DNA of 64,000 bases from assembly GCF_023017165.1 (NCBI RefSeq), contig NZ_JALKBW010000001.1, positions 1,302,001 to 1,366,000 of the forward strand. Direction: 5' to 3'. The position numbers and the translations under genes were made by a program. Source of the stretch: Gordonia alkaliphila. GTDB lineage: Bacteria > Actinomycetota > Actinomycetes > Mycobacteriales > Mycobacteriaceae. Positions 46,808-58,198 of this stretch are shown piece by piece (position 1 is the stretch's first letter; each line of letters starts with the position of its first letter). The notes under the pieces were generated by a model, which was given only the letters and a program-made list of their open reading frames with translations, searched no databases and was not told the DNA's origin.

Positions 46808-46835
46808 CGTCACGTGACGCGTTGATACGCAACGC
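46808..46835. repeat. Two adjacent palindromes downstream of jag
   Basis: CGTCACGTGACG (46808-46819) is a perfect 12-bp palindrome, and GCGTTG-ATACG-CAACGC (46819-46835) follows at once. They lie between the parS cluster and the jag terminator. They could be protein-binding sites; the CACGTG core is shared with parS but the arms differ. Confidence 0.45.
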
Positions 46836-46861
46836 ACCAACACCACCCCTGAAACGACAAA

Positions 46862-46896
46862 ATCGCCGCAACCCTCGTCGAGGGAATTGCGGCGAT
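46862..46896 (-). terminator. Rho-independent-type terminator after jag
   Basis: ATCGCCGCAA (46862-46871) pairs with TTGCGGCGAT (46887-46896), with an inner CCCT/AGGG stem. On the minus strand the stem is followed by TTTTGTCGTTT. It ends the rpmH-rnpA-yidD-yidC-jag transcript. Confidence 0.8.
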
Positions 46897-46945
46897 CCTG
46901 TGAGTCGCTCTCGGGCCGAGCCCGGGGAAACTGGAACGCGTGCGG

Positions 46946-47548
46946 TCAGCCCTTCAGGACCACGACGCGACGCTTGGGCTCGGCGCCCTCGCTCTCGCTG
47001 TAGACGCCGTCGACGGCGGCGACCGCGTCGTGCACGATCTTCCGCTCGAACGGAGTCATCGGATCCAGCGACTCGCGCTCGCCGGAATCCCGGACGCGTT
47101 CGGCGACTTCGGTGCCGAGTGCGGCCAGACGCTCACGACGGGTGGCTCGCCACCGGGCGATGTCGAGCATCAGTCGGCTGCGGTCGCCGGTAGCCTGCTG
47201 GACGGCGAGACGCGTGAGTTCCTGGAGCGCATCCAGGATCTCACCCTTGCGCCCCACCAACTGATCGAGATCTTCGCCGCCGTCGATGCTGACGATCGCA
47301 CGGTCGCCATCGACGTCGAGGTCGATGTCACCGTCGAAGTCCAGCACATCGAGGAGCTGCTCGAGGTAATCGCCGGCGATCTCGCCTTCCTCGACCAACC
47401 GGTCCTCATCATCGTCATCGTCAGAATCCACCGCGTCGTTCTGGGCGGGGGAGTCCACCGCGGCATCGTCCACGGCGGGGGACTCCACCACAGCGTCGTC
47501 GACGATGGTCTCGTCGTCGACCTGTGCCGGTGTTGCTTGCTCAGTCAT
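46946..47548 (-). CDS. jag: Jag/KhpB RNA-binding protein (KH and R3H)
   Basis: A 200-residue RNA-binding protein. The first 50 residues are very acidic (DSDDDDDEDR). A KH domain follows (DLDVDGDRAIVSIDGGEDLDQLVGRKGEILDALQELTRLAVQ, about 76-118), then an R3H domain (ESLDPMTPFERKIVHDAVAAVDGV, about 158-181). Homologues bind small RNAs and influence cell division and envelope growth. It is the last gene of the rpmH-to-jag operon and is followed by a strong terminator. It matches Rv3920c. Confidence 0.93.
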   Translation of the reverse strand: MTEQATPAQVDDETIVDDAVVESPAVDDAAVDSPAQNDAVDSDDDDDEDRLVEEGEIAGDYLEQLLDVLDFDGDIDLDVDGDRAIVSIDGGEDLDQLVGRKGEILDALQELTRLAVQQATGDRSRLMLDIARWRATRRERLAALGTEVAERVRDSGERESLDPMTPFERKIVHDAVAAVDGVYSESEGAEPKRRVVVLKG

Positions 47549-47592
47549 TTCAGTACCTCACTTGATTCACGAGAAGTTCAATGGCGGGCGGG

Positions 47593-49563
47593 CTAGCGAC
47601 CGCCGCGGCGGTTCTTCTTGCCCTTGTTGCCCTTGCGCTGGCCCGGCTTGTGTCCCGGGGCACCCTGCTGCTTCGGCTTCGCCGGTGCCGTGTTCTCCCG
47701 CACCACTGCGGTTTCGGGCACTCGACGTTCGGCCTCGGTCCGCGACTGCGGCCCGGCCTCGCCGGGCTTCAGCACCGAGTCGCTCAGCGCCGACGCAGTG
47801 TCCGAAATCGCGCCCGAACCGCCGACCTTCTTGCCGTGCGCGGCGACGGCTGCCTCGTGCCAGGCCTGCGCGGCCGCCACGTGCTCGGGGTCGACCCCGG
47901 CCGACTCACCCAGCAGCGAGACGCCTTCGCGGCCTTCCAGTTCCCGGGTGTTCTTCTCCGCGGCGGGCACCGAGGCCTGCTTCCACGTGCCATCCGACGG
48001 GGCGGCGGCGATCAGCTTCACCTGCGCCAGTTCCCGCTTGTAGCCGGCCACATCCACCTGCGCCTCGGGGCCGGCCGCTTCGGCCTGCTCGATGATCCGG
48101 TCGTAGATCGCCGCGGCCTGGCGGGCGTAGATGCGAGCGTCGTCGTACTTGCCCGCGCGGAACATCGCGATCGACACCATGCGCGCCCAGTCGGCCTTCC
48201 GGTCCCGACTCAGCTCGGGCACCGGTGCGTTCTCGTTCGCCTTCTCCCACGACTCTTCGTACGCGGTCAGAATGCCGTTGTCCTCCCGCATCACGGTGTT
48301 CAGACGGGCATCGTGTCCGTCGTTCAGCCAAGCGAGAAGCTGCTGGCGACGCAGGGTCAGGTAGGCATCGAGAGCGCCCATCTCGGCGTCCTCAGCGGTG
48401 GCTTCCTTACGAGCGGCGTCGGTCCACTGGAAGGCCAGGGACGCACGAAGCTCCGCGTCGTCGGACAGGCGCACCAGTTCGTCGGCGGCCTGCACCAGAC
48501 CGTTGCGGCCCTTGTAGGCCCATTCGGTGTTGCGCTGGCCGTAGCGGGTCACCTTGCGGAACTCGCCGATGGCGTCGCCGACGCGGCCTTCCGCGAGGGC
48601 CAGGTAGCCGCGATCCATGGCCTTGCCCGGGGCGAAGTTGCCCGGCAGGGGACGCTCGCCCGGTCGGGGAGCGGAGGCGCGACGCTTCTCCTCGCGGATC
48701 GCCTTCGCGTGGTCTTCTTCCTTCGCGATGCGTCCGAACACGATGTGCTGCTGCACGTAGGTCCACCCATTGTTCGCCACCCAGTAGAGCAGGATGGCGA
48801 CGGGGAAGAACGGACCGGTGACGAGAATGCCGAGCGGGAAGATCCACAGCGACAGCCGGTTCATGATGCGGGTCTGCGGGTTCTCCAGGGCTTCCGGAGT
48901 CTGGCGGGCGACCGAAGCGCGTGAGTTCATGTGCGTGGCGAACGAGGCGACGATCATCAGCGGCACCACCACCGCGGCGATCTGCCAGCGGGTGAAGTCC
49001 AGGGGTGCACCGGGCTGCAGGAACGCGGCGAACTCAGTGGTGGGCTGGGTGATGAACGACGACAGCGGCACGCCGAACAGCCGCGAGTCGAGGAAGTTCT
49101 CCACCTGCTCCGGGCTGAAGGCGTAGTTGCCCAGCGAGCGGGTGGCCTCCGCGCTCAGGCCTTCCTGGCCCATGCCGGTGCCCATCCGGTTGAACGAGCG
49201 CAGCACGTGGAACAGACCGATGAACACCGGGATCTGCAGGAGCATCGGCAGGCAGCCGAGGAGCGGGTTGAAGCCGTGCTCCTTCTGGAGCTTCTGCATC
49301 TCCTCGGTCATCTTCACGCGATCGTTTTTGTACTTCTTGCGGATCGCCTGCATCTGAGGATTGATTTCCTGCATCTTCTTCGTCGTGCGAATCTGCTTGA
49401 CGAAGGGCTTGTACAGGATGGCGCGCAGGGTGAAGACCAGGAAGACCACCGAGAGCGCCCACGCGAGGCCCGACCACCCGGGGCTGTCTGGGGTGAGCTT
49501 GTCGAACACCCAGTGCCAGACCCACATGATCCAGGACACCGGGTAGTAGATGAAGTTGAGCAC
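47593..49563 (-). CDS. yidC: Membrane protein insertase YidC with long C-terminal extension
   Basis: Residues 1-290 are an ordinary actinobacterial Yid[21 protein letters not shown], the helical hairpin [51 protein letters not shown], and the last helices [31 protein letters not shown]. It inserts membrane proteins with or without Sec. The remaining 360 residues are unusual: repeated Ala-rich helical segments resembling TPR repeats ([51 protein letters not shown]), then a basic RRGGR tail. The M. tuberculosis protein is only about 366 residues. It begins 3 bases after yidD. Confidence 0.93.
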   Translation of the reverse strand: MLNFIYYPVSWIMWVWHWVFDKLTPDSPGWSGLAWALSVVFLVFTLRAILYKPFVKQIRTTKKMQEINPQMQAIRKKYKNDRVKMTEEMQKLQKEHGFNPLLGCLPMLLQIPVFIGLFHVLRSFNRMGTGMGQEGLSAEATRSLGNYAFSPEQVENFLDSRLFGVPLSSFITQPTTEFAAFLQPGAPLDFTRWQIAAVVVPLMIVASFATHMNSRASVARQTPEALENPQTRIMNRLSLWIFPLGILVTGPFFPVAILLYWVANNGWTYVQQHIVFGRIAKEEDHAKAIREEKRRASAPRPGERPLPGNFAPGKAMDRGYLALAEGRVGDAIGEFRKVTRYGQRNTEWAYKGRNGLVQAADELVRLSDDAELRASLAFQWTDAARKEATAEDAEMGALDAYLTLRRQQLLAWLNDGHDARLNTVMREDNGILTAYEESWEKANENAPVPELSRDRKADWARMVSIAMFRAGKYDDARIYARQAAAIYDRIIEQAEAAGPEAQVDVAGYKRELAQVKLIAAAPSDGTWKQASVPAAEKNTRELEGREGVSLLGESAGVDPEHVAAAQAWHEAAVAAHGKKVGGSGAISDTASALSDSVLKPGEAGPQSRTEAERRVPETAVVRENTAPAKPKQQGAPGHKPGQRKGNKGKKNRRGGR

Positions 49564-49566
49564 GGC

Positions 49567-49905
49567 TCACTGACCCCTATCTGACATAGCTTGCCCACCG
49601 TCTGAGGTGGAGCCATTGGTATGGGAAGTCTGGGCATCCCGGTCACGACGGCGTGGGCGTCGTTCGGGTACCGGGTCGTAACCGGGCTTGTGCCACGGTC
49701 CACATTTGAGAAGTCGCCAGATCGACAGCAGCGAGCCGTACACGAAACCGCGCTTCTGCAGGGCTTCAACGGCGTAGGTGCTGCAGGTCGGCTCGAATCG
49801 GCAGGTCGGCATCCGCATCGGGGAGACCCACGTGCGGTACAGCTCGATGACGAAGATGAGCGCTTGTCGCGGAAAGGCGTAGAGCTTCGCGCCGAAGGAC
49901 GTCAT
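49567..49905 (-). CDS. yidD: Membrane protein insertion efficiency factor YidD
   Basis: A 112-residue protein with the YidD core ALIFVIELYRTWVSPMRMPTCRFEPTCSTYAVEALQKRGFVYGSLLSIWRLLKCGPWHKPGYDPVP, including the conserved CRFxPTCS cysteines. The C-terminal 35 residues are polar and non-conserved. It is thought to aid YidC-dependent insertion at the membrane surface. ATG 49905 overlaps the rnpA stop (TGATG), so translation is coupled. Confidence 0.93.
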   Translation of the reverse strand: MTSFGAKLYAFPRQALIFVIELYRTWVSPMRMPTCRFEPTCSTYAVEALQKRGFVYGSLLSIWRLLKCGPWHKPGYDPVPERRPRRRDRDAQTSHTNGSTSDGGQAMSDRGQ

Positions 49906-50318
49906 CAGTGCACCGATTCGGCCGCCGCGACCGCGGTCGCCACCTTGCGATGCTCGAAACCGCGCCGGAGCTGGCGTTCGAAGTCTGTCGAGGAGCACGC
50001 TGCTGCGCTCGGGCGCGCGCGAACCACCACGTAGGCCTCGGAGGAGCCCAGTGCGCTCCGCGACTGCGCGAACGCGTGCCGGAGGCGTCGAGCCACCGCA
50101 TGCCGCGTCACCGCGTTGCCGACCTTCTTGGAGACGATGAGCCCGAGCCGCGGTCCGCCGAAGACGGCCACGTCGCTGCGAGCATCGGTGGAGTCGGGCC
50201 AGCGGGCCGGCAGCGGGAGTACGTTGATCGTCAGATCACGCGCCGAAACCCGCACGCCCTTATCGAGTGTGCGGGTGAAATCGGAACTGCGCTGCAGTCG
50301 CGTTGAGTCAGCAGACAC
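49905..50318 (-). CDS. rnpA: Ribonuclease P protein component
   Basis: A 137-residue basic protein that supports the RNase P RNA in cleaving tRNA 5' leaders. The family core RLGLIVSKKVGNAVTRHAVARRLRHAF (about 55-82) contains the RNR-like motif. GTG 50318 lies 29 bases after rpmH; the gene shares one base with yidD. The C-terminal end is Ala-rich. Confidence 0.93.
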   Translation of the reverse strand: MSADSTRLQRSSDFTRTLDKGVRVSARDLTINVLPLPARWPDSTDARSDVAVFGGPRLGLIVSKKVGNAVTRHAVARRLRHAFAQSRSALGSSEAYVVVRARPSAAACSSTDFERQLRRGFEHRKVATAVAAAESVH

Positions 50319-50347
50319 CGGAGGGGTCGACCCGACTCTCGACCAGC

Positions 50348-50491
50348 TCAGGCGGTGAGCTTGGCGCGGCCCTTGCGACGACGGCCGGTGACGATGGCGC
50401 GGCCGGCGCGCGTCCGCATACGCAGACGGAAGCCGTGCACACGGGCACGACGACGGTTGTTGGGCTGGAAAGTGCGCTTCCCCTTAGCCAT
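50348..50491 (-). CDS. rpmH: 50S ribosomal protein L34
   Basis: A 47-residue, highly basic ribosomal protein opening [20 protein letters not shown] and ending [12 protein letters not shown], which is the canonical L34 pattern. It is the first gene of the rpmH-rnpA-yidD-yidC-jag operon and diverges from dnaA. GAGTTCC on the complementary strand gives a GGAAC-type ribosome-binding site before the ATG. Confidence 0.97.
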   Translation of the reverse strand: MAKGKRTFQPNNRRRARVHGFRLRMRTRAGRAIVTGRRRKGRAKLTA

Positions 50492-50880
50492 GGGAACTCC
50501 TCGGTCTCGTTACAACTGTGGTCTACGGCCCGCATGGTTCCAGCGGCGCAGACCGCGCCGAACCCGGCCCGGCCAGGTTCGATTCAGCCCATGCTCGGGC
50601 GACCAGTCGAGACTACTCAGGGTGCGTGTCCAAATCAAACGAGCACCGTCGCGTCGGCTATTCTGCTCGCTTCACCCGGCAGACGACACAATCGCTCCCG
50701 TCGCCTGTGGAAATCGTGTCACCCGAGTTCCACACTTGTGGATAACATTGTGGACAGTTCGTCGGCAGGTGCAGGTTTCGGACCCAGCGGTTGTCGACGC
50801 CCTGTGGAAGTGCGTTGTGGATGTCCCTCTCGATCGAGGCGACGATCCACGTCGAAGCTCAAACATCTAGGAGGACATCG
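50492..50880. promoter_or_regulatory. rpmH-dnaA intergenic region with DnaA boxes
   Basis: About 390 bases hold the divergent rpmH and dnaA promoters. TGTGGATAA at 50737-50745 is an exact DnaA box (TTATCCACA on the minus strand), and 50749-50757 reads CTGTCCACA, one mismatch from TTGTCCACA. Further TGTGGAA elements lie at about 50706 and 50812. Autoregulation of dnaA is a fair inference. TAGGAGGACAT is the dnaA ribosome-binding site. Confidence 0.7.
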
Positions 50881-52386
50881 GTGGCCGACGAACATGGCTC
50901 GTTCAGCGCGATCTGGAGTCGCGTGGTCGACGAACTGCACAACGACCTCGCACCGGACACCCAGCCGCTGAGCCGCATGCAGAAAGCGTGGCTCTCGAAC
51001 GTCCGACCGTTGACCTTCACCTCCGGATTCGCACTGCTCACCGCACCGAATGCACTGATCCAGGAACAGATCGAGCGAAACCTGCGCGACACCATCAGCG
51101 ATTCGCTGAGCCGTCACCTCGGGCAGCCGGTGGAAGTGGCGGTCCGCATCGCCGAACACCAGGACGAGCCGCCCGCCGCCCCCCTGGTCGTCGAGCCCGC
51201 CGTCGATACCGGTGCCGCGACCGCCCGACCTGCAGCGCCGGCGGCTCCCGAGCCGGAGGCCCCCGTGCGCGCCGTGCCGACGCAGGATTCCGGCGGCACC
51301 CGCGACTGGGCCGCCTACTTCGAGGATCGCGACACCACCGCGCCCTCCGACAGCACGGTCACGCTGCACCCGAAGTACACCTTCGACACGTTCGTCATCG
51401 GCGCGTCGAACCGGTTCGCCCACGCTTCGGCCGTCGCCGTGGCCGAAGCCCCTGCTCGCGCCTACAACCCGCTGTTCATCTGGGGCGAGTCGGGACTGGG
51501 GAAGACCCACCTGCTGCACGCCGCGGGCCACTACGCGCAACGACTGTTCCCGGGCATGCGCGTCAAGTACGTCTCCACCGAGGAGTTCACCAACGACTTC
51601 ATCAACTCGCTGCGTGACGACCGTCAGCAGGCGTTCAAGACGCGCTACCGCGAAGTGGACATGCTGCTGGTCGACGACATCCAGTTCCTCGAGGGCAAGG
51701 AAGGTATCCAGGAGGAGTTCTTCCATACCTTCAACACGCTGCACAATTCGAACAAGCAGATCGTCATCTCCTCGGACCGTCCGCCGAGCAAGCTCGCAAC
51801 GCTGGAGGATCGGCTGCGGACCCGCTTCGAGTGGGGCCTGATCACCGATGTCCAGCCGCCCGACCTGGAGACCCGCATCGCGATCCTGCGGAAGAAGGCG
51901 CTCAGCGACCAGCTCGACGTGCCGGATGAGGTGCTCGAGCTCATCGCTTCCCGCGTGGAACGGAACATCCGCGAGCTCGAAGGCGCCCTGATCCGCGTCA
52001 CCGCGTTCTCCTCGCTGCAGAACACCGCCCTGGATCTGTCGCTGGCCGAGATGGTGCTCAAGCAGTTCATCCCGGAGTCGGGCGTGACCGACATCAGTGC
52101 GGCCGGAATCATCGCGATCGCGGCGGACTACTACGGCATCAGCGTCGACGATCTGATCGGCACCAGTAAGAGTCGGCCGCTCGTGGGCTACCGGCACATC
52201 TCCATGTACCTGTGCCGCGAACTCACCGACCTCTCCCTGCCGCAGATCGGTGAGGCGTTCAACCGCGATCACTCGACCGTGATCCACGCCGATCGGAAGA
52301 TCCGCAACACGATCGGCTCCGACCAGGACGTTTACAACGACGTTCAGCAGCTCACTGCTCGTATCAAGCAGAAGACTCGCAGCTGA
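50881..52386 (+). CDS. dnaA: Chromosomal replication initiator DnaA
   Basis: A 501-residue AAA+ initiator. Domain I ends near residue 90, and a Pro/Ala-rich domain II follows (about 95-155). Domain III holds the Walker [25 protein letters not shown] (about 197-220) and Walker [16 protein letters not shown] (about 259-273). Domain IV has the DnaA-box signature [15 protein letters not shown] (about 461-475). GTG 50881 is fixed by TAGGAGG and by family length; earlier in-frame codons lack a ribosome-binding site. It binds the boxes upstream and in the oriC region just downstream. Confidence 0.97.
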   Translation: MADEHGSFSAIWSRVVDELHNDLAPDTQPLSRMQKAWLSNVRPLTFTSGFALLTAPNALIQEQIERNLRDTISDSLSRHLGQPVEVAVRIAEHQDEPPAAPLVVEPAVDTGAATARPAAPAAPEPEAPVRAVPTQDSGGTRDWAAYFEDRDTTAPSDSTVTLHPKYTFDTFVIGASNRFAHASAVAVAEAPARAYNPLFIWGESGLGKTHLLHAAGHYAQRLFPGMRVKYVSTEEFTNDFINSLRDDRQQAFKTRYREVDMLLVDDIQFLEGKEGIQEEFFHTFNTLHNSNKQIVISSDRPPSKLATLEDRLRTRFEWGLITDVQPPDLETRIAILRKKALSDQLDVPDEVLELIASRVERNIRELEGALIRVTAFSSLQNTALDLSLAEMVLKQFIPESGVTDISAAGIIAIAADYYGISVDDLIGTSKSRPLVGYRHISMYLCRELTDLSLPQIGEAFNRDHSTVIHADRKIRNTIGSDQDVYNDVQQLTARIKQKTRS

Positions 52387-52899
52387 GTCTCAAGTACTCC
52401 TGCAGGGTTGTGATTCGTCGTGACTGCGGCCGCCGCGCCCATCGGCGCGTGCGGCCGCAGTCGGCGAAATCCCAGGTCGCAGTTCTCCCACGGCCTGTGG
52501 AAAGCCTGCGGACAACTGCCCCCGAACCTGTGGACCGCATCTGGACGGCTGGGGATACACAGGGTCTTCCACAGGCATCGGGAGTTGTCCACCGCCGTCG
52601 TCCACTGACGGTCCACATCAGAAAATGTGTGTTCACCTGCATCGACAGCTGATTTCCACAGGTTCCACAGGACTTATTACTACAAGTATTTTGTCTCTAA
52701 AGATCTTCTTTTTAAAACAAGCTTGGGGATACACACCCACAACGCCACTCGGCTCGCGACACGCCAGGGTCGGCCAAGTCGCTTCCCGATCTGAGTCACA
52801 AGATCCGTCCGCCGGGCTCTACAGTGGGATTCGGCGACCACCCGTCGCCTGACCCGAGTTCGCTCGCGGTCGGTTCGTCGAGAAGGGCAATCAGAGCAG
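52387..52899. other. oriC: oriC between dnaA and dnaN
   Basis: A 513-base gap without genes. At least eight degenerate DnaA boxes with a TCCACA or TCCAC core cluster at 52490-52670, for example TTGTCCACC at 52585-52593 and TTCCACAG at 52664. An AT-rich stretch at about 52671-52724 (including TTTTGTCTCTAAAG and TTCTTTTTAAAAC) stands out sharply in this GC-rich genome and is the probable unwinding element. No perfect consensus box was seen, as in other mycobacterial-type origins. Confidence 0.88.
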
Positions 52900-54102
52900 A
52901 TGAAGTTCCGTGTCGTGCGCGACGAGTTCGCCGATGCCGTCACCTGGGTTGCCCGCAGCCTGCCGTCCCGTCCCCCGGTCCCGGTGCTCGGCTGCGTGGT
53001 CCTGACCGCCGGCGAGGACGGTCTGCGCGTCTCCGGATTCGACTACGAGGTCTCCGCCTCCGAGGTGATCTCCGCGGAGGTCGCCGAGATCGGTACCGCG
53101 CTGGTCTCCGGTCGCCTGCTCGCCGAGATCACCAAGGCACTGCCGAACAAGCCGGTCGACGTGACGATCGACGGCGCCCGCGTCGCGATCGCCTGCGGCA
53201 GCTCCAAGTTCTCGCTGCCGACCATGCCGGTCGAGGACTACCCCGAACTTCCCGACGTGCCCGAAGAGACCGGCACCGTGTCCGGTGATCTCTTCGCCGA
53301 GGCCGTCTCGCAGGTGGCCGTCGCGGCCGGCCGGGACGACACCCTGCCGATGCTGACCGGCGTCCGCATGGAGATCGACGGCGACCGCGTGGTGCTGGCC
53401 GCCACCGACCGTTTCCGTCTCGCGGTCCGCGAGCTCGAATGGCACCCGCGGGACGCCGGCGCCACCGGCGCCGCCCTGGTCCCGGCCAAGACGCTCTCCG
53501 ACGCGGCCAAGTCCGCCGGCGCGGACCACGCCGGCTCGGTGGCCCTCGCCTTCGGGTCGAGCACCGCGATCGGCGCCGAGGGCATCCTCGGCATCACGAG
53601 CAACGCGAAGAAGACCACCACCCGGCTGCTCGACGCCGAGTTCCCCAAGTTCCGCCAGCTCTTCCCGGCCAGCCACACCTCGGTGGCCTCGATCGAGAGC
53701 GCGGCGCTGATCGAAGCGATCAAGCGCGTCTCGCTGGTCGCCGAGCGCGGCGCCCAGATCCGCATGGACTTCTCCAACGACTCGGTGCTGCTGACCGCCG
53801 GCGGCGACGAGGCCGGCAAGGCCGAGGAGTCGGTCGACGTGCAGTTCTACGGTGATCCCATCCTGATCGCCTTCAACCCGACCTACCTGCTCGACGGCCT
53901 GGCCGCGATCGGTGCCAAGACGGTGCAGTTCGGCTTCACCAACCCCGAGCCCGACGGCTCCGGTGAGCGTCGTGCGGCGATCCGTCCGGCGGTGCTGCGC
54001 CCGGGTTCGGAGGACGAGCCGGTGGCCGACGAGAGCGGCGCCTACCTGGCACCGGCGAGCGACTTCAGCTACCTGCTGATGCCGGTGCGCCTGCCGGGCT
54101 GA
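52900..54102 (+). CDS. dnaN: DNA polymerase III beta sliding clamp
   Basis: A 400-residue protein whose dimer rings DNA and tethers the replicative polymerase. The opening [37 protein letters not shown] and the [38 protein letters not shown] segment are typical; the C-terminus ends [10 protein letters not shown], the family's M-P-V/M-R-L close. It follows oriC and is 7 bases from recF, presumably in one transcript with recF and the DUF721 gene. Confidence 0.97.
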   Translation: MKFRVVRDEFADAVTWVARSLPSRPPVPVLGCVVLTAGEDGLRVSGFDYEVSASEVISAEVAEIGTALVSGRLLAEITKALPNKPVDVTIDGARVAIACGSSKFSLPTMPVEDYPELPDVPEETGTVSGDLFAEAVSQVAVAAGRDDTLPMLTGVRMEIDGDRVVLAATDRFRLAVRELEWHPRDAGATGAALVPAKTLSDAAKSAGADHAGSVALAFGSSTAIGAEGILGITSNAKKTTTRLLDAEFPKFRQLFPASHTSVASIESAALIEAIKRVSLVAERGAQIRMDFSNDSVLLTAGGDEAGKAEESVDVQFYGDPILIAFNPTYLLDGLAAIGAKTVQFGFTNPEPDGSGERRAAIRPAVLRPGSEDEPVADESGAYLAPASDFSYLLMPVRLPG

Positions 54103-54109
54103 TCTCCTC

Positions 54110-55306
54110 TTGTTCGTCCGCGATCTCGCGCTGACCGACTACCGGTCGTGGGACACGGTGCATCTCGAGCTGCGTCCAGAACCCACGATCCTGGTGGGGC
54201 GCAACGGTTTCGGCAAGACCAACTTGCTCGAATCGCTCTTCTACGTCGCGACGCTCCGCTCGCACCGGGTGTCCTCGGATGCTCCGCTGGTGCGGACCGG
54301 GGCGGCGGCGGCGCGCATTCGGACCACCGTCGAGAACGACGGCCGGGAGCTCACCGTCGAACTGACGATCCGGGAGAAGGGCGCCAACAAGGCCACCCTG
54401 AACACCGCACCGGTGCGTCGCACGCGTGATGTCCTCGGTGTCTTGCGCACGGTGCTGTTCGCGCCGGAAGACTTGGCTCTGGTGCGCGGCGAGCCGGGGG
54501 AGCGACGACGTTTCGTCGACGAGATCACCGTGCAGCTGCGACCCATCGCGGCCGCGGCGCGCACCGATTACGAACGGGTGCTGCGGCAACGCTCGGCGCT
54601 GCTCAAGACCGCGGGCTCGGCGATGCGTCGGTCCTCGGCCGAGGCGGATTCGGTGATGAGCACGCTCGACGTGTGGGACGAGCAGTTGGCGCAGTTCGGT
54701 GCGGAGGTCACCGCCGATCGGTTGGCGGTGGTGCGCGCACTGAATCCGCTGGTGGAGCAGGCGTACGCGTCGATCGCACCGCATTCGCGTCGGGCCGGCA
54801 TCGCGTACCGCTCGGCGGCCGGTCCGGACTTGGACGAGATCGCGGGCGGGGCGGAGACGGTGGCCGACATCCGGGAGATCCTCGGCGATCGACTCCGCGA
54901 GGTGCGTAGCCGAGAGATCGATCGGGGCGTCTGCCTGATCGGTCCGCACCGCGACGACCTCTACCTGCACCTGGGCGAGGAGCCGGCCAAGGGGTTCGCC
55001 AGCCACGGGGAGTCGTGGTCCATGGCGCTCGCACTGCGCTTGGCGTGCGTCGAAATTCTGCGGGCCGACGGAGTGGAGCCGGTGATCATGCTCGACGACG
55101 TCTTCGCCGAACTCGACGTCGCCCGACGGGAGAAGCTGGCCGAGTTCACCGCCGACGCGGAGCAGCTGCTGATCACCGCCGCGGTCGGCGCCGACATCCC
55201 GCAGGTGCTGTCCGGACGTCGCATCTCTGTCGGTGTCGTGGAGGACGATGCAGGGCGTCGCTCGGCGATCATCGGCGACGAGCGGGCAAGCGAGGAGGCG
55301 GGATGA
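54110..55306 (+). CDS. recF: DNA replication and repair protein RecF
   Basis: A 398-residue SMC-like ATPase that helps load RecA at gaps. Walker A is in [29 protein letters not shown] (about 21-49), the signature and Walker B in [20 protein letters not shown]-like sequence and [17 protein letters not shown] (about 325-341). The start is a TTG at 54110, 7 bases after dnaN; this gives the usual N-terminus [14 protein letters not shown]. It overlaps the next gene by 4 bases (ATGA). Confidence 0.94.
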   Translation: MFVRDLALTDYRSWDTVHLELRPEPTILVGRNGFGKTNLLESLFYVATLRSHRVSSDAPLVRTGAAAARIRTTVENDGRELTVELTIREKGANKATLNTAPVRRTRDVLGVLRTVLFAPEDLALVRGEPGERRRFVDEITVQLRPIAAAARTDYERVLRQRSALLKTAGSAMRRSSAEADSVMSTLDVWDEQLAQFGAEVTADRLAVVRALNPLVEQAYASIAPHSRRAGIAYRSAAGPDLDEIAGGAETVADIREILGDRLREVRSREIDRGVCLIGPHRDDLYLHLGEEPAKGFASHGESWSMALALRLACVEILRADGVEPVIMLDDVFAELDVARREKLAEFTADAEQLLITAAVGADIPQVLSGRRISVGVVEDDAGRRSAIIGDERASEEAG

Positions 55307-55845
55307 ACGACGATCAGGCCGAACGCTCATCGGGCTACGAGGTGGCGCGGCGCGCGCTGGAGCAGGCGCGTGCGGAGGCGCAGGCCGCGGGCAAACAGGT
55401 GGGCCGCGGACGCAGCGGGCCGATTCGCTCCGGTAGCACCGGTGGGCGGGATCGTAAGCGTCGTCGCTGGTCGGGCGCAGGTCCGGACAGTCGTGATCCG
55501 CAGACGCTGGGCAGTCTGACCGGCGCGGTGGCGCAAGCGCGGGGCTGGTCGTCGAAGATCAACGAGGGCACGGTCTTCGGTTCCTGGGCCGCGGTGGTCG
55601 GCGCGGACATCGCCGCGCACGCCGAACCCACCTCGCTCACCGACGGCGTGCTGCACGTGCGCGCCGAGTCGACCGCATGGGCCACCCAGCTCCGCTACAT
55701 GCAGTCGCAGATCCTGGCCAGCATCGCCGCGGCCGTCGGCCACGGTGTGGTCAAGAGCCTGCGGATCACCGGACCCGCGGCGCCGTCGTGGCGCAAGGGA
55801 CCGCTGCATGTGTCCGGTCGAGGACCCCGCGACACCTACGGGTAA
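55303..55845 (+). CDS. DUF721 (DciA-like) protein
   Basis: A 180-residue protein. A basic, Gly/Arg-rich N-terminal half precedes the DUF721 core: [69 protein letters not shown] (about 72-140). DUF721 includes DciA, which helps load the replicative helicase in bacteria lacking DnaC. It matches Rv0004 by position. ATG 55303 overlaps the recF stop. Confidence 0.92.
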   Translation: MNDDQAERSSGYEVARRALEQARAEAQAAGKQVGRGRSGPIRSGSTGGRDRKRRRWSGAGPDSRDPQTLGSLTGAVAQARGWSSKINEGTVFGSWAAVVGADIAAHAEPTSLTDGVLHVRAESTAWATQLRYMQSQILASIAAAVGHGVVKSLRITGPAAPSWRKGPLHVSGRGPRDTYG

Positions 55846-58080
<2,235 letters not shown>

Positions 58081-58198
58081 GACACCTCGCGACTCCCTCA
58101 CCATCCTCGCGCCGGTCGAACCCGTCGGAACCTGAGTTGCAGGTCGAGCACCGCCTCGCCTCCGCCGGTTCGGCCCGCCGAAACCAGAAAGTGAACCC

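Larger units (their letters stand above)
45497..46945. other. Gene-free parS region between rsmG and jag
   Basis: About 1.45 kb without a convincing gene: the open frames here have no ribosome-binding site and translate through parS palindromes. It holds four parS sites with a full CACGTG core, two with one core mismatch, two further small palindromes (46808-46835), a REP-like 14-mer (46694-46707) and the jag terminator. The dense parS spacing suggests it is the chromosome's centromere-like ParB loading zone, about 6-7 kb from oriC. Confidence 0.8.
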
